DNA of 61,037 nucleotides, from the NCBI GenBank assembly GCA_045613545.1, contig JAZLBD010000008.1:1-61037 (forward strand). The letters run 5' to 3'. The stretch comes from Scatosoma sp045613545 (GTDB lineage: Bacteria; Bacillota; Clostridia; Christensenellales; Borkfalkiaceae). This document shows positions 50,676-59,212 of this stretch, piece after piece; the stretch's first letter is position 1; each line of letters starts with the position of its first letter. The position numbers were made by a program, and so were the translations under genes. The notes under the pieces were generated by a model that was not told where the DNA came from, made no database searches, and saw nothing but the letters and a program-made list of their open reading frames with translations.

Positions 50676-50960
50676 TCCAAACTCGATTTTTCCGTCGTTG
50701 AAAACGTTAAAAAGGAAACTGGATTGCCCCTCGTTATGCACGGCGGTAGCGGTGTGAGTGAAGAGGGATTCCAAAAGGCGATCGAAAAGGGGATTCGAAA
50801 AATCAATTATTATTCCTATATGTCGAAAGCAGGGTATATGGCGGCGAAAGCTTGCATCGAAGAGGGTAAAACCAATTACTTGCACGATATCGAATACGCG
50901 GCTATGCACGCGATGAAAGAGGATGTCAAAAAGGCGATTAAAACGTTCTCGGGAAAATAA
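50676..50960 (+). pseudogene. C-terminal fragment of a class II fructose/tagatose-bisphosphate aldolase
   Basis: The last ~95 codons of a class II aldolase: SKLDF, LPLVMHGGSGVSEEGF (zinc His and phosphate loop), GIRKINYYS and the AMKEDVKKAIKTF tail. The N-terminal two thirds with the other zinc ligands is gone, so it cannot be active. The frame extends upstream into unrelated sequence. The reading frame and terminator are intact, so the truncation may be recent. Confidence 0.88.
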
Positions 50961-50976
50961 GCGATCCATAAAAATA

Positions 50977-51010
50977 GGTAGGCTCTTTTACGGGGCCTTC
51001 CTTTTTTTTT
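50977..51010 (+). terminator. Terminator of the former aldolase gene
   Basis: Stem GGTAGGC/GCCTTCC (one mismatch) followed by nine or more T. Confidence 0.75.
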
Positions 51011-51023
51011 GCGCTTTGGGGTA

Positions 51024-51047
51024 AAAAAAGAAAAATACCGCATACTA
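51024..51047 (+). promoter_or_regulatory. Forespore (sigma-G/F)-type promoter of spoVAD-spoVAE
   Basis: -10 CATACTA (51041-51047) is a perfect match to the sigma-G -10 (CATWMTA). A weak -35 (GGGTA) lies 17 bases upstream. Confidence 0.55.
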
Positions 51048-51063
51048 TCCAAAGAGGTGACGT

Positions 51064-52053
51064 ATGCAGACGAAATTTTTCAAAAAACAGCCGAGAATTA
51101 TAGCGACGGGAACGATCGCAGGCCCCAAAGAATGTCAAGGGGTGGTCGGGAAAGTAGTGGATAAGGCTCTTACAGACGATCGGTTTGGGGAAACTACCTA
51201 CGAAAAAGCGGAATGCAAAATGCTCTCGTACGCGATTTCCAAGGCAATCGAAAATGCGGGGCTACAAGAAAAAGACGTTGATTTACTCGTTTCGGGGGAT
51301 TTGCTCAACCAAATTATATCCGCAAGCTTTGCCGCGCGCGATTTTGATTTCCCTTTTTTAGGGGTGTATAGCGCGTGCGCGACGATGTCGGAAAGCTTGG
51401 CTCTTTCCGCCTTTATGATAGAGAGTGGATTTTGCAATCGCGTCGTGGCTGCGACGGGCAGTCATTTTTCTTCGGCGGAAAGGCAATACCGCTATCCCTT
51501 AGAACTCGGCAACACTCGGCCTCCACAAGCGCAATGGACGGTGACGGGCGCAGGAGCGACGCTCGTGGCAAAGGAGGGGGGCAGGTGCGCGATCACTTCG
51601 GCTACTTTTGGGAAAGTGGTGGATTTTGGGGTGTGCGACGTCAACAATATGGGGGCGGCGATGGCGCCTGCCGCTTGCGATACGATTTTGACGCACCTAC
51701 GAGAAACGGGTAGGGACGCCGATGATTACGACTTGATCATCACGGGGGATTTGGGCGCGCTTGGGAGTCGAATTTTGAAAGATTTGACTTGGGAAAAAGG
51801 GGTGGATATACAAAAAAACCACGTCGATTGTGGCGAAGTGGTGTATAAAGTGATAGAGGACGAATTTCAAGGGGGAAGCGGTGCGGGTTGTAGCGCCGTC
51901 GTATTCAATTCCTATATTATGGACAAACTGAAAAAAGGGGAGCTAAATCGCGTGCTTCTTGCGGCGACGGGCGCGCTCCTTTCTACGGTATCGAGCGGGC
52001 AAGGGGAGAGTATACCCTGTATTTGTCACGCCGTATCCGTTGAAAACGTTTAA
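51064..52053 (+). CDS. spoVAD: Stage V sporulation protein AD
   Basis: 329 aa thiolase-fold protein. The NQIISASFAARDF, LGVYSACATMSESLALSA and GGSGAGCSAVVF regions are typical. SpoVAD binds dipicolinic acid and works with other SpoVA proteins to load it into the forespore. AAAGAGGTGA precedes the ATG. The usual spoVAC gene is not upstream. Confidence 0.97.
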   Translation: MQTKFFKKQPRIIATGTIAGPKECQGVVGKVVDKALTDDRFGETTYEKAECKMLSYAISKAIENAGLQEKDVDLLVSGDLLNQIISASFAARDFDFPFLGVYSACATMSESLALSAFMIESGFCNRVVAATGSHFSSAERQYRYPLELGNTRPPQAQWTVTGAGATLVAKEGGRCAITSATFGKVVDFGVCDVNNMGAAMAPAACDTILTHLRETGRDADDYDLIITGDLGALGSRILKDLTWEKGVDIQKNHVDCGEVVYKVIEDEFQGGSGAGCSAVVFNSYIMDKLKKGELNRVLLAATGALLSTVSSGQGESIPCICHAVSVENV

Positions 52054-52063
52054 GGAGGGTGTT

Positions 52064-52447
52064 ATGAAAGAAGAAATTTTTTCGATTGTGTTTATGTTCT
52101 TGAAAGCCTTTGCGGTGGGCGGACTCATTTGCACGATTGCGCAAGTCATCATCAATTACACCGACTGGACGAGCGGTAAAATTTTGGTATATTTTATGAT
52201 CGCAGGGGTCGTGTTGCAAGGATTGGGGCTTTATCAATACCTCGTCGATTTTGCGGGCGCGGGGGCGACCGTGCCGATTAGTGGGTTTGGATATTTGCTT
52301 GCCAACGGCGCGATTCGTGGGGCACAAAAGGGACTGTTCGGCGCGTTTACGGGCGCGCTTTCGGCGGCGAGCGCGGGTATTTCCGCCGCCGTAATTTTCT
52401 CTTGCGTAATGGCGTTTATTTTCAAATCGCGCAGTAAAAAAAATTAA
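52064..52447 (+). CDS. spoVAE: Stage V sporulation protein AE (AEb type)
   Basis: 127 aa, four membrane spans; FAVGGLICTIAQVIINYTDW and PISGFGYLLANGAIRGAQK fit SpoVAC/SpoVAEb proteins of the DPA channel. ATG 52064 is seven bases after AAGGAGGG. Operon with spoVAD; its stop overlaps the convergent yunB stop by four bases. Confidence 0.95.
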   Translation: MKEEIFSIVFMFLKAFAVGGLICTIAQVIINYTDWTSGKILVYFMIAGVVLQGLGLYQYLVDFAGAGATVPISGFGYLLANGAIRGAQKGLFGAFTGALSAASAGISAAVIFSCVMAFIFKSRSKKN

Positions 52448-53124
52448 GGGGAAAGCCCCGACTTGTTTCCGAATAAATCCGATTGCAAAAAAGTGTCGGG
52501 GATTTTTCCGACAAGCACGCATTCGGCGATGAGAATTTGCGTGGTGACGGCAAAGTTTTCCGTTTTCGACGGCATAACGATGCTAATATCCGTGACGACG
52601 TGCAAATAAATAGAGTGCCGAGTTTGGTTGATGCCTACGCTTTCGAAATAGGATGTGAACGTACAAGAAACGCTACTCACGGGAATGATACGAATATGTA
52701 TCCGCGGACCAAGACCGGCAAACGCTTCGATTCCCGTCAAAGCGCCCAAGGGAATGGGAATACCGTTAAGACTTAAATTTTTTAGGTTGGATTGTGAAAT
52801 CGAGGCGGTGTCACGCGCAATTTGGTTAATTTTAAGCGGGTTTGCGGAAACGGCGACGATATCCCCTTGTTGATTTTTCTCAATTTCCACAAGATCTTCG
52901 TAGCGAACGCCCCCTTTTAAGGTGTAATAGACGGCGTCGTTGACGGCGATGGTGGTGGAGGCGCGCATCGTCGCCTCGCTCACGGAAATTAAAACGTTCG
53001 TCACGTTGCGCTGGAAATAGAAAAAAAGAGCGACGAAAACAGAAAGGATAAAAAAGACGACAAGAAGAATTTTCCTCTTTCGTCTTTTTCTTTTGGCGGT
53101 TTTTAGGCAGGGACGGTTATACAT
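52444..53124 (-). CDS. yunB: Sporulation protein YunB
   Basis: 226 aa: basic N-terminus (KRKRRKRK), one membrane span (about 18-37), then an extracytoplasmic domain with family-typical INQIARD, IPLGALTG and GPRIHIRIIP. In B. subtilis yunB is in the sigma-E regulon and needed for efficient sporulation. Its start overlaps the murG stop by eight bases, so it depends on the murG transcript here. Confidence 0.92.
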   Translation of the reverse strand: MYNRPCLKTAKRKRRKRKILLVVFFILSVFVALFFYFQRNVTNVLISVSEATMRASTTIAVNDAVYYTLKGGVRYEDLVEIEKNQQGDIVAVSANPLKINQIARDTASISQSNLKNLSLNGIPIPLGALTGIEAFAGLGPRIHIRIIPVSSVSCTFTSYFESVGINQTRHSIYLHVVTDISIVMPSKTENFAVTTQILIAECVLVGKIPDTFLQSDLFGNKSGLSP

Positions 53125-54151
53125 TTTTTTGAATCTCAGTCAAGACGTTTTCCGTTCCGTAAGCGTAGTGAGAGAGCGAGAGATCCTGTCGAAGTTTTTG
53201 ATCGGCGAGAAGAGAGTCGATCGACTCTTCTAAACGGGAGAGATTCCTCTCTTCCAAAAGATGAATCAGCCCTCTTTCTTGGAAGTAGCGCGCATTTTTG
53301 ATTTGATCCCCCCTCGACGCTTTGGCTAGAGGAACGGAAAGCAGAGGTTTTTGAAGAGCCAAACACTCGAAAAGGGTGTTGCTTCCAGCTCTTGCCACAA
53401 CGGCGTCCGCTACGGCGTACGCGCCACCCATGTCCGCTTCGAATTCGATTTGACGGTAGTTTTGCACGCGGTCGTGGGTGGCGTTTCCCTTTCCGCAAAT
53501 ATGCAAGACGTTGTATTTTTTGCAAAGGCTGGGGAGGGCTTTTCTAAGCGCGGTATTGAGCGTCAAACTTCCACTTCCACCGCCAAAGACGAGCACGGTC
53601 AGTTTTTGGGGATGTAGGCGGTATTTTTCCATATTCGAGGTTTTGTCGCAATCAAACAACCGTTTCCGCAAAGGGGCTCCGACGTATTTTCCGTTTTTGA
53701 AACGGTTTGCCGTTTCCATAAAGGCGGTTAGAACGTTTTTGCATCGTTTTGCCATTAATCGATTGGCAAGACCGGGGGATAAATCGCTCTCGTGCGTAAG
53801 GCAGGGTATTTTTAGTTTATGCGCCGCCCAAACGACGGGTAAAGCAACGAATCCGCCTTTGGAAAAGACGAGATCGGGCGAGTAAGAAAGTAGTCCTTTC
53901 GTCGCCTCTTTGACCGCGCGTTTGAAATCGAGAGGGATTCGCGCGTTCTTCAAGGAAAAAGAACGGGAAAATTTCGGTGGATGGATGGTGAAATAGGGGA
54001 TTTTTAAGGGCGTGATCATACTCTTTTCTATCCCCTCCGATCCCATATAGCAAACGTCGATATTGCCCTGTTTGAGCATTTCCTCTATGATGGCGATATT
54101 CGGCGTGACGTGTCCGGCGCTCCCCCCGCCTGTAAACAGAACTTTTTTCAT
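53117..54151 (-). CDS. murG: UDP-GlcNAc--undecaprenyl-PP-MurNAc-pentapeptide GlcNAc transferase
   Basis: 344 aa GT-B enzyme. FTGGGSAGHVTPNIAI, VFSKGGFVALPVVWAA, HESDLSPGLANR, VFGGGSGSLTLN and ARAGSNTLFEC are the MurG signatures. Forms lipid II on the cytoplasmic membrane face. In operon with yunB rather than a cell-wall cluster, hinting at a spore peptidoglycan role or a second copy. GGGGGGA lies before the ATG. Confidence 0.96.
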   Translation of the reverse strand: MKKVLFTGGGSAGHVTPNIAIIEEMLKQGNIDVCYMGSEGIEKSMITPLKIPYFTIHPPKFSRSFSLKNARIPLDFKRAVKEATKGLLSYSPDLVFSKGGFVALPVVWAAHKLKIPCLTHESDLSPGLANRLMAKRCKNVLTAFMETANRFKNGKYVGAPLRKRLFDCDKTSNMEKYRLHPQKLTVLVFGGGSGSLTLNTALRKALPSLCKKYNVLHICGKGNATHDRVQNYRQIEFEADMGGAYAVADAVVARAGSNTLFECLALQKPLLSVPLAKASRGDQIKNARYFQERGLIHLLEERNLSRLEESIDSLLADQKLRQDLSLSHYAYGTENVLTEIQKNV

Positions 54152-54180
54152 AAAAAATCCCCCCTAAGCTTTTCTTTACA

Positions 54181-54209
54181 GTATAGTGCAAAAAGGGGGA
54201 GAAATATGC
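54181..54209 (-). promoter_or_regulatory. Candidate sigma-E-like promoter of murG-yunB
   Basis: Minus-strand GCATATT (54203-54209) matches the sigma-E -35; 14 bases on is CACTATAC, a poor match to the sigma-E -10. A sigma-A reading of TATACT lacks a -35. Confidence 0.35.
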
Positions 54210-54214
54210 TTATA

Positions 54215-55138
54215 TCAGTAATTTTTCAAAATACTCTCGGCGAGTTTTTTCACTTTCTTTTGCAAGGAAATCGGCTCGATGACCTTAATCTCTTTCCCGA
54301 AACTTGCGATTTTCTTCACGAGGGAGTCGTCCATAGGGAGGGTCGCCTCTGCAAACCATTCTCCGTCGATCTGTTTTAAGCTCTCTCTGCCTAGCCATTC
54401 GAGGGCGTCGGAAAATCCGTTTTCCGTGACGGCGAGCTTGACGACCTCGCTCGTTTCGTCCGACCAATAATGCAAGGGGATATCTTTGCGTTCAAGAGGT
54501 TTTCTGTTGAATTTTTCCTCCGTGACGAGCGCGGAAACGATCCGCCCCAAATGGAATAATCTAAAAGCGCGCTGTTTTCTACAAAAGGCAAAAATATACC
54601 AAACCCCCTGCTTAAAAACGAGTACGTGCGGTTCGATTTTTCGCAAAGAAACCTCGCCTTTTCGGGAATTGTATTCGATGTCCACGACCATAGAGTTTTG
54701 CACACAGTCTTCAAACAGGTGCATCTTGTCGGAGAATTTTCTCGTATCCCCCCAACCGTCGCCGTCCACCAAAATCGTGCCGATGTTTCCCGTCAAGGTT
54801 AAATCCCGCGTTTCCGTTTTCATTTGCGCGGACAGTTTTTTCTTGGCTTGCATAAACTTCTCGTCGGCGAACTGTCCGTAGGCTATTTCCAAAGCGGAGA
54901 TCGCCGCGTCGTATTCCTCCTTTTTCATAAACCCGACGGGGAGCTTGTAGGTGTCGGAAATACAAATCCCCCCGTTCCTACCCCGTTGGACTTGCACGGG
55001 GAGGGATAAAGATAAAATATCGACGTATCGGTAGACACTGCGTTCGGAAAACCCGTATTTTTCCGCCCAATACTTGGCGGTGATCTTTCGCTTCGTCAAA
55101 AGGTCGAATAGCATATCAAGGAGTATATCGTATTTCAT
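54215..55138 (-). CDS. WYL-domain transcriptional regulator (YafY/DeoR-like)
   Basis: 307 aa. N-terminal winged helix (ITAKYWAEKYGFSERSVYRYVDIL) with RGRNGGICI wing, and a central WYL domain (residues about 140-215; EPHVLVFKQGVWYIFAFC). WYL domains often sense nucleotide ligands or DNA damage. Targets unknown; its neighbour across the divergent gap is a 51-aa orphan gene. Confidence 0.92.
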   Translation of the reverse strand: MKYDILLDMLFDLLTKRKITAKYWAEKYGFSERSVYRYVDILSLSLPVQVQRGRNGGICISDTYKLPVGFMKKEEYDAAISALEIAYGQFADEKFMQAKKKLSAQMKTETRDLTLTGNIGTILVDGDGWGDTRKFSDKMHLFEDCVQNSMVVDIEYNSRKGEVSLRKIEPHVLVFKQGVWYIFAFCRKQRAFRLFHLGRIVSALVTEEKFNRKPLERKDIPLHYWSDETSEVVKLAVTENGFSDALEWLGRESLKQIDGEWFAEATLPMDDSLVKKIASFGKEIKVIEPISLQKKVKKLAESILKNY

Positions 55139-55166
55139 AATAGCCTCTTAAAACTTTTTTTCTTCT

Positions 55167-55195
55167 ATTTTATAATATATGCAACCGTTTGTCAA
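55167..55195 (-). promoter_or_regulatory. Promoter of the WYL regulator
   Basis: Minus-strand TTGACA (55190-55195), 17 bases, TAAAAT (55167-55172). Confidence 0.75.
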
Positions 55196-55244
55196 GTTTT
55201 TGGGGGTATACTAAAGAAAAAGAATGAAAAAAGAGGTGAAAATT

Positions 55245-55400
55245 ATGCAAAACGAACGGGAATGGAAAAACGCGTTATGGAACGCGGAAATTGAGCGGAG
55301 ACTTCGTACAAGGACGGAAGAGGAAACGATCGAGGCGCTCCTTCAATGCGGATTTCCCAAAGAAGAGCCGAGCGAGAAAAAGCAACGTATCGTGGCGTAA
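55245..55400 (+). CDS. Hypothetical 51-aa charged protein
   Basis: Starts MQNEREWKNALWNAEIERRL and is mainly one predicted amphipathic helix, rich in Glu and Arg, with one Cys. AGAGGTGA sits at good spacing before ATG 55245. No family is recognised. It is divergent from the WYL regulator, which may control it (inference), and lies about 95 bases before tyrS. Confidence 0.55.
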   Translation: MQNEREWKNALWNAEIERRLRTRTEEETIEALLQCGFPKEEPSEKKQRIVA

Positions 55401-55435
55401 AAGGGAAAAACCTATCGCTTTCCCCTTGTTTTTCG

Positions 55436-55464
55436 TTGCCAAAAAGGGAAAAAAGTGGTATAAT
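55436..55464 (+). promoter_or_regulatory. Promoter of tyrS
   Basis: TTGCCA (55436-55441), 17 bases, TATAAT (55459-55464). Confidence 0.75.
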
Positions 55465-55496
55465 GATGGGGATTTAGCCAAAAAAGGAGAATGATT

Positions 55497-56693
55497 ATGG
55501 CAACGAACGTTATGGACGTCCTCAAAGAGAGAGGTTTTATCAAGCAAACGATCTACGAAGAGGATTTATACAAAAAGCTGGGCGAAGAGAAAGTGACTTT
55601 CTACGTCGGGTTCGATCCCACGGCGGACAGCTTGCACATCGGACATTATATCCCTATTATGGCGATGGCTTGGATGCAAAAATTCGGGCATCGTCCGATC
55701 GCGCTTTTTGGTGGTGGTACGGGTATGATCGGCGACCCGTCGGGCAGATCGGATATGCGTTCTATGTTGACGGTGGAAACCATTGATCATAACGTACAAT
55801 GTTTCAAAAAGCAAATGTCCCGCTTTATCCGATTCGATGGGGAGGACGGCGCGATTATCGCCAACAATAAGGACTGGTTGCTTTCCATCAACTACGTGGA
55901 ATTTTTGCGTGACATCGGCGTGCATTTCTCCGTCAATAAAATGCTTACGGCAGAGTGCTATAAGCAACGCTTGGAAAAGGGGCTTACTTTCCTTGAGTTT
56001 AACTATATGTTGATGCAAGGCTACGATTTCTTGAAACTCCACGACACGTATCATTGCACCCTCGAACTCGGTGGCGACGACCAATGGTCGAATATGCTCG
56101 CCGGCGTCGATTTGATTCGCAGAAAGAAACAAAAAGAGGCGTACTGTATGACGTGTACCCTGCTTTTGAATAGCGAAGGCAAGAAGATGGGCAAAACGCA
56201 AAAGGGCGCTTTGTGGCTCGACGAAGAAAAATGCTCGGTGTACGATTTCTATCAATATTTCAGAAACGTGGAAGATTGCAAGGTTGCGGAATGTATGCGA
56301 CTTTTGACCTTTATGGATTTGCAAGAAATTGAAGCTCTCACCTGCCATCAAGACGAAAGAATTAACGTAGCGAAAGAACGCCTTGCCTTTGAAGTGACCA
56401 AACTCGTGCACGGCGAAGAAAAGGCGACGAAAGCAAGAGAACAAGCGCGCGCAGCGTTCGGTGGCGGCGGTTCGGAATTGCTTACGAAGGAGGTTTCCTC
56501 CGTGCAAACGGTGGTGGACGTTATGGTTTCCTCTGGGATTGCCAAGTCGAAAGGGGAGGCAAGACGGCTCATCGAACAAGGCGGTGTTTCCGTGGACGAT
56601 ACGAAACTCACCGACCCGAACGCTCCTATCCCGAGCAACGAATTCGTGCTCCATAAAGGCAAAAAAGTACACGTAAAAATCGTGGTAAAATGA
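55497..56693 (+). CDS. tyrS: Tyrosyl-tRNA synthetase
   Basis: 398 aa. HIGH at 47-50, the KMSKS-equivalent KMGKT, and a C-terminal S4 domain (GIAKSKGEARRLIEQGGVSVDD) for tRNA binding. AAAAGGAG is seven bases from ATG 55497; an in-frame ATG at 55491 is too close. The 25-40 base leader is too short for a T-box. Confidence 0.97.
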   Translation: MATNVMDVLKERGFIKQTIYEEDLYKKLGEEKVTFYVGFDPTADSLHIGHYIPIMAMAWMQKFGHRPIALFGGGTGMIGDPSGRSDMRSMLTVETIDHNVQCFKKQMSRFIRFDGEDGAIIANNKDWLLSINYVEFLRDIGVHFSVNKMLTAECYKQRLEKGLTFLEFNYMLMQGYDFLKLHDTYHCTLELGGDDQWSNMLAGVDLIRRKKQKEAYCMTCTLLLNSEGKKMGKTQKGALWLDEEKCSVYDFYQYFRNVEDCKVAECMRLLTFMDLQEIEALTCHQDERINVAKERLAFEVTKLVHGEEKATKAREQARAAFGGGGSELLTKEVSSVQTVVDVMVSSGIAKSKGEARRLIEQGGVSVDDTKLTDPNAPIPSNEFVLHKGKKVHVKIVVK

Positions 56694-56700
56694 TAAAAAG

Positions 56701-56723
56701 CGGGGCGTTCGCCCCGTTTTTTG
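56701..56723 (+). terminator. Terminator of tyrS
   Basis: Stem CGGGGC/GCCCCG with a T-run. Confidence 0.82.
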
Positions 56724-56736
56724 ACCAGGAAAAGGT

Positions 56737-57372
56737 ATGTCGGAAAAGAAAATTCTCACCGTAATAGGCGAAAACACGTACGAAAAAATCATAGAAAAAT
56801 CACGCTTTATCGCCTACGTAAAACACGTGGAGAGCGAGGAAGATGCGCGCGGTTTTTTGGCGTGCGTGCGAAAAGAACATTCTCTTGCCACCCACGTCTG
56901 CTTTGCGTTTATAGCCGATAAAGCGGGGAATCTTTGCCGTTTTTCGGACGACGGAGAACCGCAGGGGACTGCTGGGTTGCCGATTTTAGAAGTGATCAAA
57001 AACAAAAATCTAACGGAAACGGCGGTAGCCGTCGTGCGGTATTTCGGCGGTATTAAGCTGGGGGCAGGAGGACTCGTCCGCGCCTACTCTTCCACTACGT
57101 CCGAGGCGCTTTCGAACGCTTCGATTCATAGCGTGGAATTGTGTGAGGAGTGGTCGGTTTTCGTCGATTATACGGGAGTGGACGGCTTGCAAAAATATCT
57201 CTCTTCCGCGCGGTGCGTTCCGCTTTCGAGCGAGTACGGAGAAAGAGTGGAAATAAGAATCGCCGTCAAAAAAGCGGAGGTGGAACGGGTGATTTCCGCC
57301 CTCGTCGATTATATGCAAGGGCGGGTACAAACGAAAAAAGAAAGGGAATATTATAACGCGTTCCCCCTTTGA
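56737..57372 (+). CDS. YigZ/IMPACT family protein
   Basis: 211 aa. The UPF0029 domain shows KSRFIAYVKHVESEEDA, FSDDGEPQGTAG and VVRYFGGIKLGAGGLVRAYS; a C-terminal DUF1949-type domain follows. Proposed roles are in translation control (IMPACT-like), not proven in bacteria. It starts just after the tyrS terminator with GGAAAAGG. Confidence 0.94.
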   Translation: MSEKKILTVIGENTYEKIIEKSRFIAYVKHVESEEDARGFLACVRKEHSLATHVCFAFIADKAGNLCRFSDDGEPQGTAGLPILEVIKNKNLTETAVAVVRYFGGIKLGAGGLVRAYSSTTSEALSNASIHSVELCEEWSVFVDYTGVDGLQKYLSSARCVPLSSEYGERVEIRIAVKKAEVERVISALVDYMQGRVQTKKEREYYNAFPL

Positions 57373-57397
57373 TATTTCCATTTTAGTAAAGAAAAAA

Positions 57398-57422
57398 AGC
57401 GGTGAAAATTCACCGCTTTTCG
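57398..57422. terminator. Bidirectional terminator between yigZ-like gene and pepT
   Basis: Perfect 9-bp stem AGCGGTGAA/TTCACCGCT with A- and T-runs on its sides. Confidence 0.85.
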
Positions 57423-57424
57423 TT

Positions 57425-58636
57425 TTAATTTTTTCCGTAAATTTTGATAAGATTGACGATGACTTCCACCGCTTTTTCCATCGAGGGAATAGGGATACAC
57501 TCGAGGACGGAATGGGCGTTATAGCCACCCGTGAAAAGGTTGGGGCAAGGCAATCCCATAAAGGAAAGGGTACAGCCGTCCGTACCGCCTCGAACGGGGG
57601 CTTCCATCGCGGTAATCCTTGCCATGGTATATGCCTTTCGCGCGTTTTCGACGAGGTGGAAGTGCTCTTTAATCTTCTCTAAACAGTTGAAGTATTGGTC
57701 GCGAACGCTCACGCTGGCGCAACCGTCGCCGTAGAGCAGGTTGATTTTTTGGGCGCAGTCTTGTACGAACGCTTTTCTTTTTTGGAAAAGCTCCATGCTA
57801 TGGTCGCGGATAATCAGTTTTACTTCCGCGGTTTCCACTTCCGCGCGCACGCTCTCCACATGATAGAATCCCTCTTTCCCCTCCGTTGTAGAAGGACGCT
57901 CGGAAGAGGGGAGCATTGCAACGAATTCGCTGGCGAGAAGAGTGCAGTTGATCATTTTCCCTTTCGCCGCGCCGGGGTGGATGTTTTTGCCGACGAAACG
58001 AACCGTCGCCTCGGCGGCGTTGAAGGTTTCGTATCCGAGTTCGCCGACCGCCTCGCCGTCGACGGTGTAAGCAAAATCGCAACCGAACCCTTTCACGTCG
58101 AAGAGGGAAGCCCCCTCGCCGATCTCTTCGTCGGGGGTGAAAGCGACGCCGATCTTTCCGTGTTTGATTTCGGGGCGGGAAAGGACGTATTCCACCGCCG
58201 TCATAATTTCCGCAATCCCCGCCTTATCGTCCGCGCCGAGCAAGGTGTCTCCGCCCGTGACGATAATCGTTTGACCGATATGGTCTTTAAGGAAAGGGAA
58301 TTCGCGTTCGGAAATGACCTTTCCGTGACCCAAAACGATGTCGCCACCGGTGTATTCCACGAGGGTGGGTTGGACGTTTTTCCCCGAGCAAACGGGTTCG
58401 GTGTCCATATGCGCGATAAACCCGATCGCGGGCAAATTTTCGGCATTTGCGGGGATTTCTGCGTATACGTAGCAATGCTCGTCTAAACGCACGTTCGATA
58501 AACCGAGCTGTTCAAGCTCCGTTTTGAGGAGCTTTGCAAGGTCGAACTGCTTTTGGGTGCTGGGGTGCGTTCCCGTTTCGGGGTTTGATTGGGTGTCGAT
58601 TTTTGCGTAGCGGATGAAACGCTCTTGAACGGACAT
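57425..58636 (-). CDS. pepT: Peptidase T (tripeptidase)
   Basis: 403 aa M20 metallopeptidase. Zinc ligands lie in FIAHMDTEP, LLGADDKAGIAE, DEEIGEGA (catalytic Glu), the DGEAVGELG Asp and the C-terminal GGYNAHSVLE. Cuts tripeptides in the cytosol. The start has GGAGG about ten bases upstream. Confidence 0.97.
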   Translation of the reverse strand: MSVQERFIRYAKIDTQSNPETGTHPSTQKQFDLAKLLKTELEQLGLSNVRLDEHCYVYAEIPANAENLPAIGFIAHMDTEPVCSGKNVQPTLVEYTGGDIVLGHGKVISEREFPFLKDHIGQTIIVTGGDTLLGADDKAGIAEIMTAVEYVLSRPEIKHGKIGVAFTPDEEIGEGASLFDVKGFGCDFAYTVDGEAVGELGYETFNAAEATVRFVGKNIHPGAAKGKMINCTLLASEFVAMLPSSERPSTTEGKEGFYHVESVRAEVETAEVKLIIRDHSMELFQKRKAFVQDCAQKINLLYGDGCASVSVRDQYFNCLEKIKEHFHLVENARKAYTMARITAMEAPVRGGTDGCTLSFMGLPCPNLFTGGYNAHSVLECIPIPSMEKAVEVIVNLIKIYGKN

Positions 58637-58759
58637 AAAAAGCCTCCTTGTTTTTGCCTATCGAATTTGTTTATTATTATAGCTCTTTTCCATAAAAAAG
58701 GCAAGTCTTTGCGGATAAAAAAAGAGAGATTTGAGCAAAATAACCGAAAAGGGGATCGT

Positions 58760-59077
58760 ATGAAAAAAGCAGTAGCGTGCCTATTGGGCGTGTGTCTTGT
58801 GACGGCGGGTTGCGGAGGACAGCAACCGGTGGAAGAGCGTTCGCGCTTGACGATTAGCGAGCATTATCTGGAGCTTCGGGTAGGGGAAGAAAAAAGTCTA
58901 TACGCGATATTGGAGGACTCGCCCGTCACCCCGCGGTTTTTTTGGCGCTCGTCAAACGAGGAGGTCGCTCTCGTTTTTGACGGCGTCGTCAAAGGCGTTG
59001 GGGAGGGGGTCGCCCACGTGAGCGTGCAGACTAAGGAGAGTACCGCAACTTGTAAGGTGGTAGTTGCTGATTCGTAA
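58760..59077 (+). CDS. Small lipoprotein with bacterial Ig-like (BIG2) domain
   Basis: 105 aa. Signal peptide with lipobox TAGC (C18), then one BIG2-like domain (LRVGEEKSLYAIL.. WRSSNEEVALVFDGVVKGVGEG..V), ending in TATCKVVVA. Probably anchored to the outer membrane-facing leaflet and exposed in the wall; binding partner unknown. AAAAGGGGAT precedes ATG 58760. Confidence 0.88.
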   Translation: MKKAVACLLGVCLVTAGCGGQQPVEERSRLTISEHYLELRVGEEKSLYAILEDSPVTPRFFWRSSNEEVALVFDGVVKGVGEGVAHVSVQTKESTATCKVVVADS

Positions 59078-59151
59078 GAAAAAAAAGCTCTTTCGTTGTG
59101 CAAAGTATATAATCTCACCAACGAACTTTGTCGAAAATGACCATTGTATTT

Positions 59152-59180
59152 TTGAAAAAAATATAGTAGAATAGTAATAT
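59152..59180 (+). promoter_or_regulatory. Promoter of the MsmX-like gene
   Basis: TTGAAA (59152-59157), 17 bases, TAATAT (59175-59180); an overlapping alternative is TTGTAT (59144-59149)/TAGAAT (59167-59172). Confidence 0.55.
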
Positions 59181-59212
59181 CGAAAAAATTTGTCCGAACG
59201 GAGGAAAAAATA

